From assembly GCA_003243865.1 (NCBI GenBank), contig QHBQ01000208.1, positions 1-6,163 on the forward strand: a stretch of DNA of 6,163 bases, in the 5' to 3' direction. Shown piece after piece: positions 5,537 to 6,163 of this stretch (positions are counted from its first letter, which is position 1; every line of letters begins with the position of its first letter). The notes under the pieces are model-generated. The model did no database searches, was not told the DNA's origin, and saw only the letters and a program-made list of their open reading frames with translations. A program made the position numbers and the translations under genes. The DNA comes from Candidatus Chloroheliales bacterium. GTDB taxonomy: Bacteria > Chloroflexota > Chloroflexia > QHBQ01.

Positions 5537-6163
5537 ATGGCGAACATCAACCTTACCTGGCCGCAGGTTCTCGCCTGGCGGCTGGCCCAGCAACACCTCG
5601 ACAAACCCGCGCCGCATGACCAGATGCTCGCGGTGGTAAGCCGCATCTGCGGCTTGCAGGCGCAGGTAATGTCGGCGGCGGCGCTGGCACTGGCGGCACG
5701 GGTTGCTGATGCCACGCCCGACGATGTTGCTGCTGCCTTGTGGACGCAGCGCACCCTGGTCAAGCTGTGGGCGATGCGCGGCACACTGCATCTCTTGCCC
5801 GCCGCCGACATTCCCCTCTATGTCGCCGCCGCCCGCGCCACCCGCCGCAACCATATGCGGGCGGGTTGGCTTAAATATTACGGTCTGACGAGCGAAGATA
5901 TGGCCGCCTTTCTCGAAGCTGCCCGCACCATCCTCAGTGATCAGCCGATGACGCGGGCGCAATTCAGCGAGTTGGTCGTAGCCCAAATCGGGGCAGCAAA
6001 TCTGACCACCGCCTTGCTCTCCGGCTGGGGGTCGGTCTTGAAGCCAGCCAGCTATCACGGCTATATTTGCTTCGGCCCATCGCAAGGCCAGAATATTACA
6101 TTCGTCCAGCCCCACCACTGGTTGGGCGATTGGCAGGAGGTAGCTGAGGAGTACGCCATCGCC
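5537..6163 (+). CDS. Winged-helix DNA-binding protein, HTH_42 / AlkZ-like family (partial, 3' end outside the window)
   Basis: The frame is open from the ATG at 5537 to the window edge, giving 209 residues of a family whose members are usually around 350-400 residues long. Recognisable family features are the N-terminal TWPQVLAWRLAQQHL (7-21), the GLQAQ segment (39-43), and LVKLWAMRGTLHLLPAAD (74-91), which resembles the conserved mRGTlHl motif. Characterised relatives such as AlkZ and YcaQ are DNA glycosylases that unhook alkylated bases or interstrand crosslinks. In AlkZ-type proteins a QxQ motif is catalytic, and here Q41 and Q43 occupy the equivalent-looking position. Glycosylase activity is therefore plausible but inferred; many members of this family are uncharacterised. 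It follows the ftsZ terminator and has its own ribosome binding site, so it is probably not part of the division operon. Confidence 0.8.
   Translation, partial: MANINLTWPQVLAWRLAQQHLDKPAPHDQMLAVVSRICGLQAQVMSAAALALAARVADATPDDVAAALWTQRTLVKLWAMRGTLHLLPAADIPLYVAAARATRRNHMRAGWLKYYGLTSEDMAAFLEAARTILSDQPMTRAQFSELVVAQIGAANLTTALLSGWGSVLKPASYHGYICFGPSQGQNITFVQPHHWLGDWQEVAEEYAIA

Noticed and set aside
4636..5811. A long minus-strand open frame of 391 residues opposite ftsZ and the downstream region
   Set aside because: It is a shadow of ftsZ: high GC keeps the antisense frame open, its poly-Leu stretch is the reverse reading of the Gln codons, and it has no family-like motifs.

Overview
The window is a high-GC bacterial chromosome segment carrying the distal end of a division and cell-wall (dcw) cluster. 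All genes are on the + strand, in the order ddl - ftsQ - sbp - ftsA - ftsZ, followed by the 5' part of a winged-helix (HTH_42 / AlkZ-like) protein gene that runs off the right edge. The protein sequences, the small basic protein gene (sbp) between ftsQ and ftsA, and the dispersed C/G-rich palindromic repeats fit a Chloroflexota (Chloroflexia-type) genome best. That assignment is an inference from gene order and style, not a database result.

Layout. Positions 1-33 may hold the last codons of an upstream gene. Positions 57-1202 encode D-alanine--D-alanine ligase, starting at TTG behind a good Shine-Dalgarno (SD) sequence. ftsQ (about 1168-2133) overlaps the end of ddl, and sbp (2130-2471) overlaps the ftsQ stop codon by four bases, so ddl-ftsQ-sbp looks like one tightly packed transcription unit. 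A 237-base gap (2472-2708) follows. It holds a short near-tandem repeat, an 8-bp hairpin, and a consensus extended -10 promoter (TGGTATAAT) whose upstream half is a 19-bp palindrome. ftsA (2709-4007) and ftsZ (4075-5421) follow as a second unit, which could therefore be controlled separately. Positions 5422-5536 hold a degenerate C/G-rich repeat and a 10-bp hairpin with a short T run, a likely ftsZ terminator. The last gene starts at 5537.

How the genes work together. Ddl makes the D-Ala-D-Ala dipeptide for the peptidoglycan precursor. FtsZ polymerises into the cytokinetic ring, FtsA tethers it to the membrane through a C-terminal amphipathic helix, and FtsQ is a membrane-anchored POTRA protein of the septal synthase complex. 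Sbp is a four-helix membrane protein that accompanies ftsA/ftsZ in several Gram-positive-type clusters, with no well-defined biochemical role. The terminal HTH_42 gene belongs to a family that includes DNA interstrand-crosslink glycosylases and is probably unrelated to division.

I see no wholly new system. The most noteworthy points are a C/G-rich palindromic repeat translated in frame inside ftsQ as a degenerate 12/11-residue tandem, and the operator-like palindrome on the ftsA-ftsZ promoter.
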